This document shows positions 44,427 to 55,375 of a DNA stretch of 64,000 nt, one piece after another. Position 1 is the first letter of the stretch. Every line of letters starts with the position of its first letter. Source of the stretch: Cryphonectria parasitica EP155 (lineage: Eukaryota > Ascomycota > Sordariomycetes > Diaporthales > Cryphonectriaceae). Location: the NCBI RefSeq assembly GCF_011745365.1, contig NW_024468909.1, positions 5,518,001-5,582,000 of the forward strand, written 5' to 3'. The position numbers were made by a program, and so were the translations under genes. The notes under the pieces were generated by a model that did no database searches, was not told the DNA's origin, and saw only the letters and a list, made by a program, of their open reading frames with translations.

Positions 44427-46008
44427 ATGATGGCTCCCTCGACTCTTTTCCTCACCAAAGATGTCGAGGCTCTCGGGGCAGAAATACCTTCAGCAGTCGA
44501 CCAGGAGAAGCAGCTCTTGAGGGAGAGGGACCAGGACCAAGACCAGAACCAGGACCAGGACCAAGCTGTACACCGCACCGACCGGACGAGGCAACGACAC
44601 AGACGAGCCATGGCTTCCGGACGGAAACTCCTGCTGGCAGTGCTCGTGTGCTGCTTCATGACTTTGGGCCTCGCCTCGGCTGGATTCCGCCACTCTCGAG
44701 GCTCCTGTCACGAGGAAGCCGGCGATGCCCAGCACGTCGTCGTCGATGCGCAGCCCTCGAGACTGTCGTCGCTGCTTAGCGCCGGCGAGATCCGCGAGCT
44801 CTTTGAGAGATTCACTCCCGGCGCCAAGGGCTATCTTGGTAAGCGTCAAGGCGGAAATGCCACCGCCACGACAACAAGCATCACCACATCCGCCACTACA
44901 CTCCTGTCGTCGTCCACAGCGGCCACGGTGACTGTTAGCAGCTCCTCTGAGCCGGCTACGTCGAGCACCGCGCCCGAAACTACAACCTCTGCTGCGGTGC
45001 AGACCACGCCGACGAGCACGGCTGTGGAGACGACAGTGCAGACAACCACGCAGACCGAGACGGCCCAGGCGACCACCACCACAGCTATCCCTACTCCCTC
45101 AGAACCAACAACTGCTGCTTCTTCTGGTACGTCTATATCCACTGAATCTACCCCTACTACATCCACTACTGCTGCCCCTGTCACAACGACCGAGACCTCT
45201 TCAGTCGTCGTGCCCGGTAGCACAACTTCCTCTACTCCTGCTTCTTCTGAAAGTCAGTCTTCAGTATCTTCATCTTCTTTGATTGCCTCCCTCACTTCCT
45301 CTACCACCACCACCTCCTCCGCCTCCTCCACCGCTTCCTCTTCGTCCAGTGCTGGGACGACCATCACTGTCGCAACATCGACTACCACTGGTATGTCGGT
45401 GGACTTCTTGCAATATTGATGTTTCTCTTTCGGTGCACATTTTCTTTTGTTTTGAGCTAGCTTACTCTGGGTGTTGTTACCATCTCGTGAACTGGCTCAT
45501 CGGAGTTTGCATTGGGGAACTGCACCAGAGACTCTGGTGTGGCCCTCCTGTGTGAGCAGCCACGGTCTCGGGCTGGAGGCAATACATTCTAACCTCTTTG
45601 CTCGAGAATACCTCCCCCCCCCCCCCCCCAAGACTGGTTCTGAATAAGTAGGATATTGCCGGGCAATGCTGACCGTTTCTCACAGCTCTACCAACCAGCA
45701 GCCAAGGAACAACTCTCGCGACGCAGACCTCGGTGCCGACGACCGCTGGCGCCAGTAGCGAGACCTCAGCCACAAGCACGTCACTCTCCTCAACTCTGGT
45801 AACTGCCACTTTCACCTCGACTCTCCCGAACGGCAGCCTCTCCGTCGTCACCAGGACTTCATATTCCTACGTCGGTGCTGCGGGGGTCACAGGCACGACG
45901 ACCACGCCAGGGGCCAGCCTGCAGACCGATGGTGCCGCCCAGGACAGGCTGCTCACGCCAGGCATGGCCATGGCAGGCGCTGGTTTCTGGCTGCTGCAGT
46001 ACCTGTGA
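44427..46008 (+). CDS. Ser/Thr-rich mucin-like, probably GPI-anchored surface protein
   Basis: Exons 44427-45390 and 45686-46008, 428 residues; the 295 nt intron (GTATGT...CACAG) contains a C-run. The protein starts MMAPSTLFL, has a repetitive charged stretch with D-Q units, then a single strong hydrophobic segment (KLLLAVLVCCFMTLGLASAG). An internal ATG at 44610 (MASGRKLLLAV) would turn that segment into an ordinary signal peptide, so this may be the real start. A K-R-Q site (YLGKRQGG) suits Kex2 processing. About 270 residues of Thr/Ser/Ala repeats follow, expected to be heavily O-mannosylated. The C-terminus is a short hydrophobic tail (GMAMAGAGFWLLQYL) after small residues, consistent with GPI attachment. 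No enzymatic domain is seen; a cell-wall adhesin or stalk is likely. Confidence 0.75.
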
Positions 46009-47067
46009 TAACGGCGGCTGTAGCACCACGGCACACAACACACGTCAAGCCCACCAATCCCTCTCAACTCTGGCATTTTTCCTTTCACGCACTCCTTTGC
46101 AGCAGAACTAAAATCACCTTTTCCTCGGCATGGCGCACATGGGCAGGACGGTTATCTCTGGATTTACTTAATGGTTATCAGCATAGAGGGAATTTCTGCA
46201 TATACTCGGCATTTACTTTTGCATAGCGATTTTGGAACAGCGGGATACGGCGGCAAACAGTATCGGACCACTCCTTATGATACCCCAAGATAGAACACGG
46301 ACAATGGAGCCAAAAAGCAACACGTGGTAGAGAAACAGGACACATGTCTAACACTTAGACCGTAATCGAATCAAATAGGGCACCATTGAGCAACTTGCGT
46401 TTCATACATACTTCTTTCTGTCCATGTGGCAGCTGCTTTTGTTTGTGTGCATTATGATCTGTCGTTCTGGCCTGAGGAAGAAACTCAGGAAGTAGTCTTG
46501 ACAAGCATGAAACTCCCTAATGAACCAGAGAACGTGTTCCAGTATTTGATATCGGGCCCCGTGCTGAGTCGCATCACACTCTTTGACCAGTGATGCAGCC
46601 TAGCTTTGGCCCTCTTCGCCATGGTAGGGCGACACCACCCTTTTGGAAATCACAAAAACGAAGAGCAGGTACCAGGGCATGCTTAGACAGGTAAGCATGA
46701 TAAGAGAAGCATGTGAAAGATAGACTGGGTATATTTGCTAAGAAAATCACGCAAGAGGAATTTCCTATGGGGTCTCGATCGCGCGGATAAATCGTCGTCT
46801 CCTGTGATGGATCGCAAAGTTATCTTCGTGAGCTGCTGGGGAAGCGCTCCGAGAAACCTAGAGGGCGGAACTGGCGAATCAAATCCTCAGAGCCTGAATA
46901 GAAGTATAACACTCAAAACGGGATTCCGCCTCTTGTTGTGTAGGATGCGCTGATGCCATGTCCATGCTCAGAAGGCTGTCCGTTCAATGGGGGTCCAGTT
47001 TGCCGCCGATATGTTTGCCTCTGCCTCGCCCTCCTCGGAACTGACATTCTCAGGGAGGTGGACCGCT
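46009..47067. other. Intergenic between convergent genes
   Basis: No gene supported over 1.06 kb. Confidence 0.5.
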
Positions 47068-47511
47068 TTAACCAGGTCCGATCTTGGGCATGTCATGATG
47101 CTCGCTCAGCCTGGCCAGGTACGTGTTCAGCTCGTCAACCCGCTCTTTATGGGTCTTCAGCAGCTCGGGTCTCGTTTTCGACTTCTCGGCTAAGTCCAAC
47201 ATCTTCTTCCTCTTGGCCTCCTCAAATCTCCGCTCTGTCTCCGTCAGCTGCCTCCGAAATGGGCCTTTATCGGTGGCCACCTGCTCCTCCACCTCCTCCT
47301 CCACATCCCCCTCCTCTCCATCGCCACTTGGACGTTCTGGCTCTCTGCGTTTGGAAGAAGAGGGGTGGGAGGACGAAGGCTCGTCGCCGGTCGACAGATT
47401 CTTCTCGAGATCGCTCTTGCCAGCCTTCTTCTTCTTGTGCTTCTTCACCTTGGCGCCTTTTATACGGAGGGCGCCGCCTGCAGCCGCGGAGGTGTAGTCG
47501 TCGGAGGGCAT
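47068..47511 (-). CDS. FAM32A-like protein (DUF1754 family)
   Basis: Single exon, 147 residues. The layout matches the conserved eukaryotic FAM32A family, spliceosome-associated in animals: a lysine-rich N-terminus (LRIKGAKVKKHKKKKAG), an acidic linker (EEGDVEEEVEEQV) and a conserved C-terminal helix and tail (LTETERRFEEAKRKKMLDL, VDELNTYLARLSEHHDMPKI). Human FAM32A is 112 residues with a similar end. Nuclear localisation is inferred from composition. Start and stop are unambiguous. Confidence 0.88.
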   Translation of the reverse strand: MPSDDYTSAAAGGALRIKGAKVKKHKKKKAGKSDLEKNLSTGDEPSSSHPSSSKRREPERPSGDGEEGDVEEEVEEQVATDKGPFRRQLTETERRFEEAKRKKMLDLAEKSKTRPELLKTHKERVDELNTYLARLSEHHDMPKIGPG

Positions 47512-48955
47512 TTTGGGAAAGGGGCGGCGCAGGTACTCGTGGATGACTTGAGCGGTGTCGTGGCACCAAGGAAGGACGGGGTCGCTGAGTCTCTCCTGAT
47601 GAGGAAGGTTGTTTGGTGGGAAAAGTGTGGATAGAAGACGGAGAGTATGGAATATCGTAGTTGGCTGTTAAGGGGAGCGTCGACGAAGAGAGAGGCTCCA
47701 ACAGCCTTGTATCGATAGCCAGGCACGCAGGCATCTGGGTCGCCCGACCCCAGCGTAGCTTATGTAATACAGACCCCACACAGGCTCCCGGTCTCCACTC
47801 AACCTCCTACTTCAAAACTGCGCGCGCCTGAAAATTTTCTTTCTCTTTTCTCCTTCTTCTCTTCTTCAGATCAAAAAGTATTCACGGAGAAGCCACGACC
47901 GTCACCTCGATATCTACAGTGCCGTGTTGCCATGTTTTCTTCGGGAAACCCTCCGAAGATAAAATTTCAAACTCCTCGATTAGGAAGTCTCGCACTCTGC
48001 ACTCTGTGGGTGTGAGATGCCAATGACGGGAGACATTCATACAATACATAAACGTACCTTGAAGGGCTCAGAAAGGGATCCGAAGGGATCCCACGGCTCG
48101 ACGCTGGAGGGAGGGGGACAAGGCGCGCATCATTGGACTGTGCCTGGTGCGCTCGTCTGCTTGCCAGGAGTAACCTTTCGAGATGCCTCCATTATGCGTG
48201 GCTGCCCTTTTGGATGCCTTAATTCCATCTAGATCTGACACGCTTCCTTCGTAGAACTCCTGATGCCGAACCTTTTGCTCCGCTGCATTCCAGTGCTCTG
48301 GCCTTTCAGGTCGAGGAGGGTGTCTCACGGAGGGACCCTGCGACAGGTGTCAGGCGCTGCATGCGTGCACACCAATGACTGCCGCGCGGGGGCCCTGACG
48401 CCAATATTGACACCCAATAAAACACCCATCTGTCTTTGGTGATTTGCTCCCTTGAGGCTGGCTATTGACCTACGTTCCGCAGTGGACACTCTGAACGCCA
48501 CAACCGGTCTAAAAAAGAAAAGATAAAAGAAAAAAGGCAGGGAAAAAAAGACACAGGGCGCGAAGGGCTCTGGACCATTTTTGTGTTGCACTTTTACCTG
48601 CTGTCATGGAGGCAGGGAGGGAGGCGATGGCAGCCTCGTGACCTTGAAGCGGGACGCGTGTGCATGCCTACCGCATTCCTCACTTATCCCACACATATGG
48701 GCGTCGTCTAGTCGGGGGACATTAAGCATTGGTAGGAAGGAACATCTGTGACCTTTTCCTTCTTTTCTTTCATTTTTAACCTCCATTGTGCTCCTGTTCT
48801 CTATCCACTTCTTCATCGTCTTCTACGTGGCCATCTGTTCAGTCAGTATCGTCATGTCCTCAATCTTTTGATAGCACTCGTGGCGCTTCGACCCGCCGGT
48901 CGTCTTATTCTTGCTCATACGATACCCTTTGGTTATCTTCACACCTCATACAATT
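47512..48955. other. Intergenic
   Basis: No gene supported. Contains a GGGATCC direct duplication near 48077-48090. Open frames before 48956 belong to the uncertain 5' end of the next gene. Confidence 0.45.
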
Positions 48956-49620
48956 ATGGACACGATGTTGTGAGTACCTTCCCTCGCACGTCAACAACAG
49001 GTTGGGCCTCTTCCCCTCCAACGTTAATCCTCCCCGTCATCAGGTACGAGTCTACAGCACAACAACAACTTGCAGGCACAATCCTCACTGGTCCCCAATT
49101 TGCCCCCGCGACAACGGGTTCCACCATATCGGTCTTCACCACAGAGTACTGCTTCACCGCTCAAGCCGCCAACTCTGCCTCGCAATGGCCCGCGACCTAC
49201 ACGGTGCAGGAAGTCTGTACCGGCGACCAGTCGACTTGGACAGCTCCAGCGCCACCACCCAACTTTGTCACCACCATCGTCACCTGTAACGCCTGTGAGA
49301 CGCCCACGCAGACCATCACCTGCCCGCTAAACACGGCGGGCCGTAGGGGCGCCGTGAGCATCTGGGGCAACGGCGTCACCGCCACCGCCGCCACGGCCAC
49401 GGCCACGCCAGTACTGAACGCCTCCGAGGGCGCCGGCACGAGGACTGCATGGTGGGCGGGCGTGCTGCTGACACAGAGCGGGTTGCCAACGGGTCGATAT
49501 ACTCTGTCACCGCCGTCGGGGTATGTTACCGGTGCTGCAGCTGCGGTGGTTGACTGGGGAAATTTGGGGTTGATATCGGGGATGCTTATACTTGCGATGG
49601 GATGGCTGGTGTGGCAATGA
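48956..49620 (+). CDS. Predicted GPI-anchored surface protein (5' end uncertain)
   Basis: Secure part is exon 49044-49620: STISVFTTEYCFTAQ, ATYTVQEVCTGD, FVTTIVTCNACETPTQTITC, an N-glycosylation site (LNAS) and a hydrophobic tail (LGLISGMLILAMGWLVWQ) typical of GPI signals. The V-T-T-I-V-T-C and T-Q-T-I-T-C rhythm is common in fungal Ser/Thr-rich wall proteins. The ATG at 48956 with a 74 nt intron (GTGAGT...CATCAG) keeps frame and gives 196 residues, but this model lacks a signal peptide. The upstream frame reads hydrophobic (VVLFLLIRYPLVIF) without an ATG, so an upstream exon is likely. Confidence 0.55.
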
Positions 49621-49929
49621 TTTTTTTTTTCTGCCAAGAGAGTACTGATCTTGAGATGTTTATCATGAGTTTCCTTTGGTTTCCCTTTTGCCACCTTTCT
49701 TTTATTGCCCGCGATCGAGAAGTTTGGTTTGTTCCTGTCATACACAATGAGTGCATTCTCCTAACGATCAACCTGATAACCAGAATATCCAAGTACGCTT
49801 TTCTTTTTGCTGCTGTCAAGTGGTTTGTGTCTGACGTGTATTCTTTTGCCATACGCCGAATGTAATGTTCATGGAAAGAAAGCTCCAAAATATAAAGCCA
49901 CGCTCTTATGATCCCTTGTTGTCGGTTCG

Positions 49930-50362
49930 CTAGTCCACGTACATCCCATCTCCGTTCTGGCTGCGGTGCTGATCTCTCACAAATTCCTCGATCTGCACAT
50001 CATGAACAGGCCGCTCTGGTGGGCCGGGGACTTTGGCCTCAGCCTCCGACGTGGCAGATTCACCCTCTTGTTTGCCCAGAACCTTGGCGGCTGCTGGAAC
50101 GTATTGCGAAACTTGTTTACAAGATCCAATGTAAGTCTCCCTGAACCGGGCCTTGGGTGGGCATCTCTTTTAGAATGGAGCGTTTGCTAAGGAGAAGCTG
50201 CTCACCTTTCTCGACAACCTGGTCCACCACGCCCCCGCCTTCACTGCTGTTTCCCTGGTCGGGGAACTTGACCTTGTGGGCGGCCCCGTCTAGCTGGTCC
50301 TTGTAGGTCGGGGTGGCGTTGTCCTCGTTCTGGACGTCGCTTGCTGGCTTGGCTGAAGACAT
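49930..50362 (-). CDS. Small conserved-looking fungal protein
   Basis: Two exons, 50206-50362 and 49930-50111, 112 residues; intron 94 nt (GTGAGC...CAAG). The join reads VVDQVVEKVSQYVPAAAKVL and keeps frame. Hydrophilic, with no signal peptide or transmembrane helix. The C-terminal block PPERPVHDVQIEEFVRDQHR looks like a conserved motif of a short ascomycete protein group with no named function. It is divergent from the COG0523 GTPase gene, 668 bp away. Confidence 0.72.
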
Positions 50363-51030
50363 TTCGAGAGAGTTTCGTCCTGGGCGTCGTTGTTGTCTAC
50401 CGAAGTAAGTGGAGGACTTCGTATGTGGAAATTTGATGGCAGGAAAGGCTCAGGAGGTGTAAAATGAAGTTGTTTGCCTGAAGGCATGCAAGCTTCCTGC
50501 TTTATGGCCTACGATGGTACAAGAACGTGACGTCACTCGACCGTCATCTCAGCCAGCCTCGTTCTCAAGGGTGAGATTGAGCCTCGTTGGTCTACTGATC
50601 ACCTGCTGTCGACTGCCCTACACATCAGCTTGAGGTATGCTGCTGAGGAAGATCAATTGAAGCTCCCGTTGATGTCCCTTCTCTACCCTGCACTCCCCCA
50701 GCTTTATTCGAAAGAGAGTAAGACTTGGAATGGTCCCTGCAAAAACAAATAAATTCCGAGTGTACCCATGTACTATAGCTACTTTATCTGCAAGGGATAG
50801 CCCCTGCAAAATCGATAAGTGATAACCTTAAATTTCATAGCCGATCCGGACGCGCGAGAACGGGTCTCGTCTGAGGTCATGGAGGTATTTTCAGAAAGAC
50901 TGATGAGCTGAGCATCGGACGACGTTTTCTTCCCAACGTCCCACTTCCGACCACCCTCTATCCTCTCCTGCGCAGCTTCCACGCCGCCTTCGCCTTCTCG
51001 TCGCACCAGAAGGAACCACCTATCCCAAAG
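50363..51030. promoter_or_regulatory. Divergent promoter region of the small protein and COG0523 GTPase genes
   Basis: 668 bp between two start codons. Nothing distinctive recognised; CT-rich just before 51031. Confidence 0.4.
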
Positions 51031-52249
51031 ATGGCGGCGCCGATACCGATCACGATCATCACGGGCTTCCTCGGCTCCGGCAAGACGACGCTCATCCTCA
51101 ATCTGATCCCACAGCTGCGCGCCGCCAGCCCGAACTACCGGCTCGCCCTCCTCAAGAATGAGTTCGGCGACCTGGCCGTTGACTCGCAGCTCGCCTCGTC
51201 CAGCGCCATTTCGGGCGTGCGCGAGATGCTCAACGGGTGCATCTGCTGCAACCTGGTCGGCCAGCTGGGCGAAGCCCTAGAGGAGCTGCGTGCCGACGTG
51301 ACCCCGGATCGTGTCGTCGTCGAGACGTCTGGGTCCGCGTTTCCCGCTACCCTGGCCATGGAGATCAACCGTCTCGCAAGACGGACGGGTGCCTACGTGC
51401 TTGACGGCGTGGTGAGCGTCATTGACGTCGAGAACTGGCAAGGCTATGAGGATACGAGCGTCACGGCCAGGCTACAGGCGAAATATACAGATTTGATTGT
51501 CTTCAACAAGTAAGTGTCGAGACTTATTGCTACTTCTGTTCTTTATTATCGGCCCCAGACTCTCCTCGCTCTGTCAGGTTGGGAAGAGAAAAAGAGAGAG
51601 AGAAATGCCTGACCTTGCGTGTAGGTGGGAGAATTGTGATGAGCGCAGATTCGATGAGTGCCTAGACCGCGTAGGCGATCTGGAAGTCGACACAGCCTGG
51701 GTCAAAAGTGATAAGGGCAGGGTGCCCATGGGCGTCGTCTTCGGCATCGATGGCGGTCTCGCACAGACACTGGCAGAAGGACCGAGCGGGCATGCTCATG
51801 ACCACGAACACGGCCACGACCATGAGAAGGGCCACCAGTCGGAGGTGGAAGTCCTGTCCATCGAGCTCAGTGGACCCAAAGGCTCAACAGTCAACGCAGA
51901 AAACCTCCAAAAACTCCTAAAGGCGGCACCAAAGGATGAAGTCTACCGCATCAAGGCCGTGTTGTCGACATCAACAACAGTCAGGGGCTCGGATGAGGAC
52001 ATGTCCATTCCCACACCACCACATCCTCACAGCAGGTTTATCCTGAATTGGGCCTTTGGCCGGTGGACCTTCACACCAGTACCAGACGACATCACTGAGC
52101 ACGACTCGAGCAATCACAAGATACTGAGGATGACCATAATCCTGGCGCGGTATGAGAGCACCAAGTGGAAGAAGAAGCTCGAGGGCGGCGGCCTAATTGA
52201 GCTGGATGGCGGAGATAAAGGTGAGTTGGTCGTCACAAAGATCTCCTAA
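51031..52249 (+). CDS. COG0523 (CobW/ZNG1-type) metallochaperone GTPase
   Basis: Two exons, 51031-51509 and 51625-52249, 367 residues; intron 115 nt, joining VFNKWENCDERRFDEC. P-loop GFLGSGKTT (12-20), the metal-binding GCICCN (C70-C73) of the COG0523 family, switch-like VVVETSGSAFPATLA and the guanine-base motif near VFNK. A histidine-rich loop follows (HAHDHEHGHDHEKGHQ), a common zinc-binding feature of the group. The CobW C-terminal domain contains VYRIKAVL and ends ILARYES. These GTPases insert zinc or other metals into client enzymes. It lacks the N-terminal CPELVP motif known from ZNG1, which docks methionine aminopeptidase, so its client is probably different. Confidence 0.9.
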
Positions 52250-52466
52250 AGATAAAGATTGATACAAGTTTGCATTCGAACGGTCAATCATGCACATAGA
52301 CAAGGCAAGAAAGAGATGGCTATATTGTCGTCCATTTATAATAGACGGTATATACACAGACACAAGACAGAGACTCGCCGCCAATCTTGGCTGAAAAAAG
52401 AAGATGCTCCCTTTCGCACAACTTCTCAATTTGGCATCAATCAACTCACTTTCAACATTGAGCGTA
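52250..52466. other. Short spacer between convergent genes
   Basis: Only 217 bp. Long open frames read here are antisense to the next gene. Confidence 0.5.
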
Positions 52467-54544
52467 TCAAAACATGTCGACATGATCGTACTCCTCAGAC
52501 AACTCGGCGTACAAGTCATATATCGATACAATTCGGTCATAGACACTCGAGCCCATCGACGTCCTTTGTTCAAGGCTGCAGGGTCAGTCGGTTAGTCGGT
52601 CGGTTCACGCTGCTACAGGACAACAGACCAAGGTCCAATACATCGAACGACTTACCTGGCAACGCCCTTCCCCTCCTTCTCGGCATAATAGCTGAACCAA
52701 TCTCCATAGCTTCCGCCAGCCTCGTGCTTCCTCCACCCAGCCCGCTTCTCGGACCCCTCACCCTCGTCGGCCAACATCTTCATCGTGTCGCCATTTTCAT
52801 CATCGTCATCATTCGGACAGAGGACCATCTGCCCCTCGCCAGAACGCACCCTGCCAACACGAATGACCTCGTTGCCCCCATCGCTGAGCATACGCCGGCC
52901 AAGATGGTACAGAGCAGACTCGGACGCCTCGACCTGCGAAGCCGGCGACGAGATGGACACCCTGCGTAGGGGTGGTGACGGGAACACCTCGAGCTGTTGT
53001 GCGATGTATGGCGTGGGTGAGATGCTGAGCGACCGCGAGCTGAATCTATATGGTCCCTGGACGGGCGTCTGCGGGGTCGAGCTGTCTCTCGGGAAGGGAG
53101 GTGCCTTTAGCCATGAGATGGTTCGAGGAAAGGACATGACAGGATCGTGCGGAGACAACCTCGTCGGGGTGTTGTTGTTCATGGCAAAGCGCTTGGCCTT
53201 CCGTGGTGAAATGGTCGGCGGGGAGAGACTCGGCGTTCTGACTACGATGTCTTCATAAGCTGAGTCTGAGTCCTCCATGTCGGAGTCCCTTTGCTCATAT
53301 TCCTCCCGACATTTGTCGCACAGTCTGGCATTTGGCCTACAGGGCTCTGGGCACATCAGACATCTCTTGTTCGGTGGCGTTCTCGGCGCCTGAGCGGTTG
53401 TGTTTTCGACACTCTTCGTCTTGTGAGCCTGGCCAATCTCTCTCAGCAACAGAGTCGATGTTCCGGCTACATCGTCGTCACTGTCGGTACTCGCCCAATC
53501 GTCGGCCGTTACGCTACTCCTCGTCTTCGTAGCCCACGCATCGGCATCATCCTGCCGCGGCCGAGGCGGCGTCTTTAACAACTCCTCCGCCACAGCGGTA
53601 TTCTTCCACCCTGGCGGCCTGCTGGTTGGAGCTTCCATCGAAACAGGCGACCACGACAGTGGACTCAGCGTGCTGTGCATGTTCGTACCCTGCTTGCCTC
53701 TGTCCTTAGGGTCCAGCGCTATCAGCGCCCTCTGCGACAGAAGACGTGGGGCTCGTGCCGATTCCCCGCTGATGACACTCTGCACGCCGCGGCTGTCGGT
53801 CGACCGTGGTGTGCTGGGCGTCATGGGGCGCTGAGAAAGCCCGACAGCTAAGGGCGTCGTTGTCATTGTCGGCGTGAAGACGGCGGTCACGGGCGTCATG
53901 GGACTGCCTGGGATGGACTCCAGCCGCACCACTTCTGGTCTTCTGTAAACAGGAGGGGTCTGTACGCTTGGTTGTTCGGAGTGAGAGGAGGTGGCCATGC
54001 CGTCTTGGGGAACAACAATGAACGGCAGTCGTCGGTGGTTCTTGCTCATGGAAGCACCTCCACGGTCTTGTGGTGGATCGCTTCGAGATTCTTGACGGCC
54101 GACAAACTCATCATACCTCGAATCAGGGATAGTCAGACTCATCGTCCTCGCCTGCTCCTCCTGGCTCGACCCCTGCCTCTCCGCCATCTTCCCCACCCTC
54201 GCCTGCGCAAACATCTCTTTAAGCGCCTCCTCGCACTCACGCTCCGTGCGTGGGTTCATAGGCATCGGCGGTGAGTACAGCGGCATCCTGTCGGGTTCAT
54301 GCACGACCCTGAACAGATCTGTCACCGTGCTGCCCGACGTGGGAGTCGTCGTCGTCGTGCTCCTGGGCGACCTGAGGCCGAAGATACCGTTGTTGTTGTT
54401 TTCCGACGGCCGTACGAGCTTGTTGATTTTGGACAGCAGGAGCTTCGCCTTTGTGCTGTTATTGTTGCTGTTACTGCTGCTGCTTGGACTGCTGAGGGTG
54501 GAAGTGGAGGGATTCTGGTGGACATCGTGGTGGTGCCGGTTCAT
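52467..54544 (-). CDS. Long disordered protein with a CxxC zinc-ribbon-like motif
   Basis: Exons 52656-54544 and 52467-52575, 665 residues; intron 80 nt (GTAAGT...GCAG). The last exon gives a coherent helical end (VYDRIVSIYDLYAELSEEYD). Most of the protein is Ser/Pro/Thr-rich, with poly-Asn and poly-Ser near the start and many S/T-P sites suggesting heavy phosphorylation. One compact cysteine cluster is present (KRCLMCPEPCRPNARLCDKC), a C-x2-C-x3-C-x6-C-x2-C pattern that could bind zinc. Other ordered segments are FSYYAEKEGK, near the intron, and the C-terminal helix. No family recognised. The frame is open to 55015 but ATG 54544 (MNRHHHDVHQ) is the natural start. Confidence 0.72.
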
Positions 54545-55375
54545 GTTGGGCAACAAGAGGGCACAAATTACGTAGTAGGCGGCGCGAGCAGCGCGCGTCT
54601 CGACTGGAATGTTCACACGAAAATGCGCGGTTCTAGCATGACGTCCCTTTTTTCTTTTTAAATGGAAACAAAAAATTCCAGACGGACGAGGCTGAGGCCC
54701 AATCTGTGCCCGGCGCAGCTGGTTCGTAGAAAACTCCGTGCGGAAGGGGAAAGAAAGAGTGAGTAACAAAGAGTCAACTTTGTGAGTGTGAGCCTGTGCT
54801 TCCCCCCTCCGAGTCCTAGTCAACTTAGAAGCTTGCGTCAGGATTGCTTTGTTCTTGTCATGGAATATGCAGAGTCCTTTTGAGCAACCGGTTTTCGACG
54901 GTCGTTGTGTTGGGAGGTCGAAAAGGGACCGGACAACGGACCGATCAATTGCTAGTACAGACTCGCTCCCTTGACTTGGCGTGAGACAACACACACAGCA
55001 CACCACACACATCACACGATTCGTGACGAGGGATACATGAAGCCTGCAAGGGTGAAATAGGTTTATTTAGTAAATACTATGTTGTCATTGTCTTCCCTCT
55101 TCTATGCCGTTTCTAGAATGCCACGACGCCTGAGTGCTATGCTCAACTTCCCTTTCTTTGATCAACCAGATGAAATCCGCGACTATGCAAAGTTGTGAAG
55201 GTGATTGAAATGCAACAAATAGATTGCTTGAGATGGAAAATCTTTCCCTGAAAAAATCCCTTTCGACTGACTTGGAAAAACTGCACGGGAAGGGAAATGA
55301 ACGTTTCCAGCCCGTCGAGGTCGAAGGCGATATGTCGGAGCTAATAGACGATACTAGATACACTCTTCTTCCAGC
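54545..55375. other. Intergenic
   Basis: Upstream of the previous gene and downstream of the VHC1-like gene. Nothing recognised apart from the upstream open extension mentioned for 52467-54544. Confidence 0.5.

Noticed and set aside
52259..52969. 236-codon plus-strand frame downstream of the GTPase gene
   Set aside because: Antisense to the two exons of the disordered protein, whose splice junction and helical end are coherent.
54545..55015. Upstream open extension of the 665-residue disordered protein
   Set aside because: Begins without a convincing start and reads as random text; ATG at 54544 is preferred.
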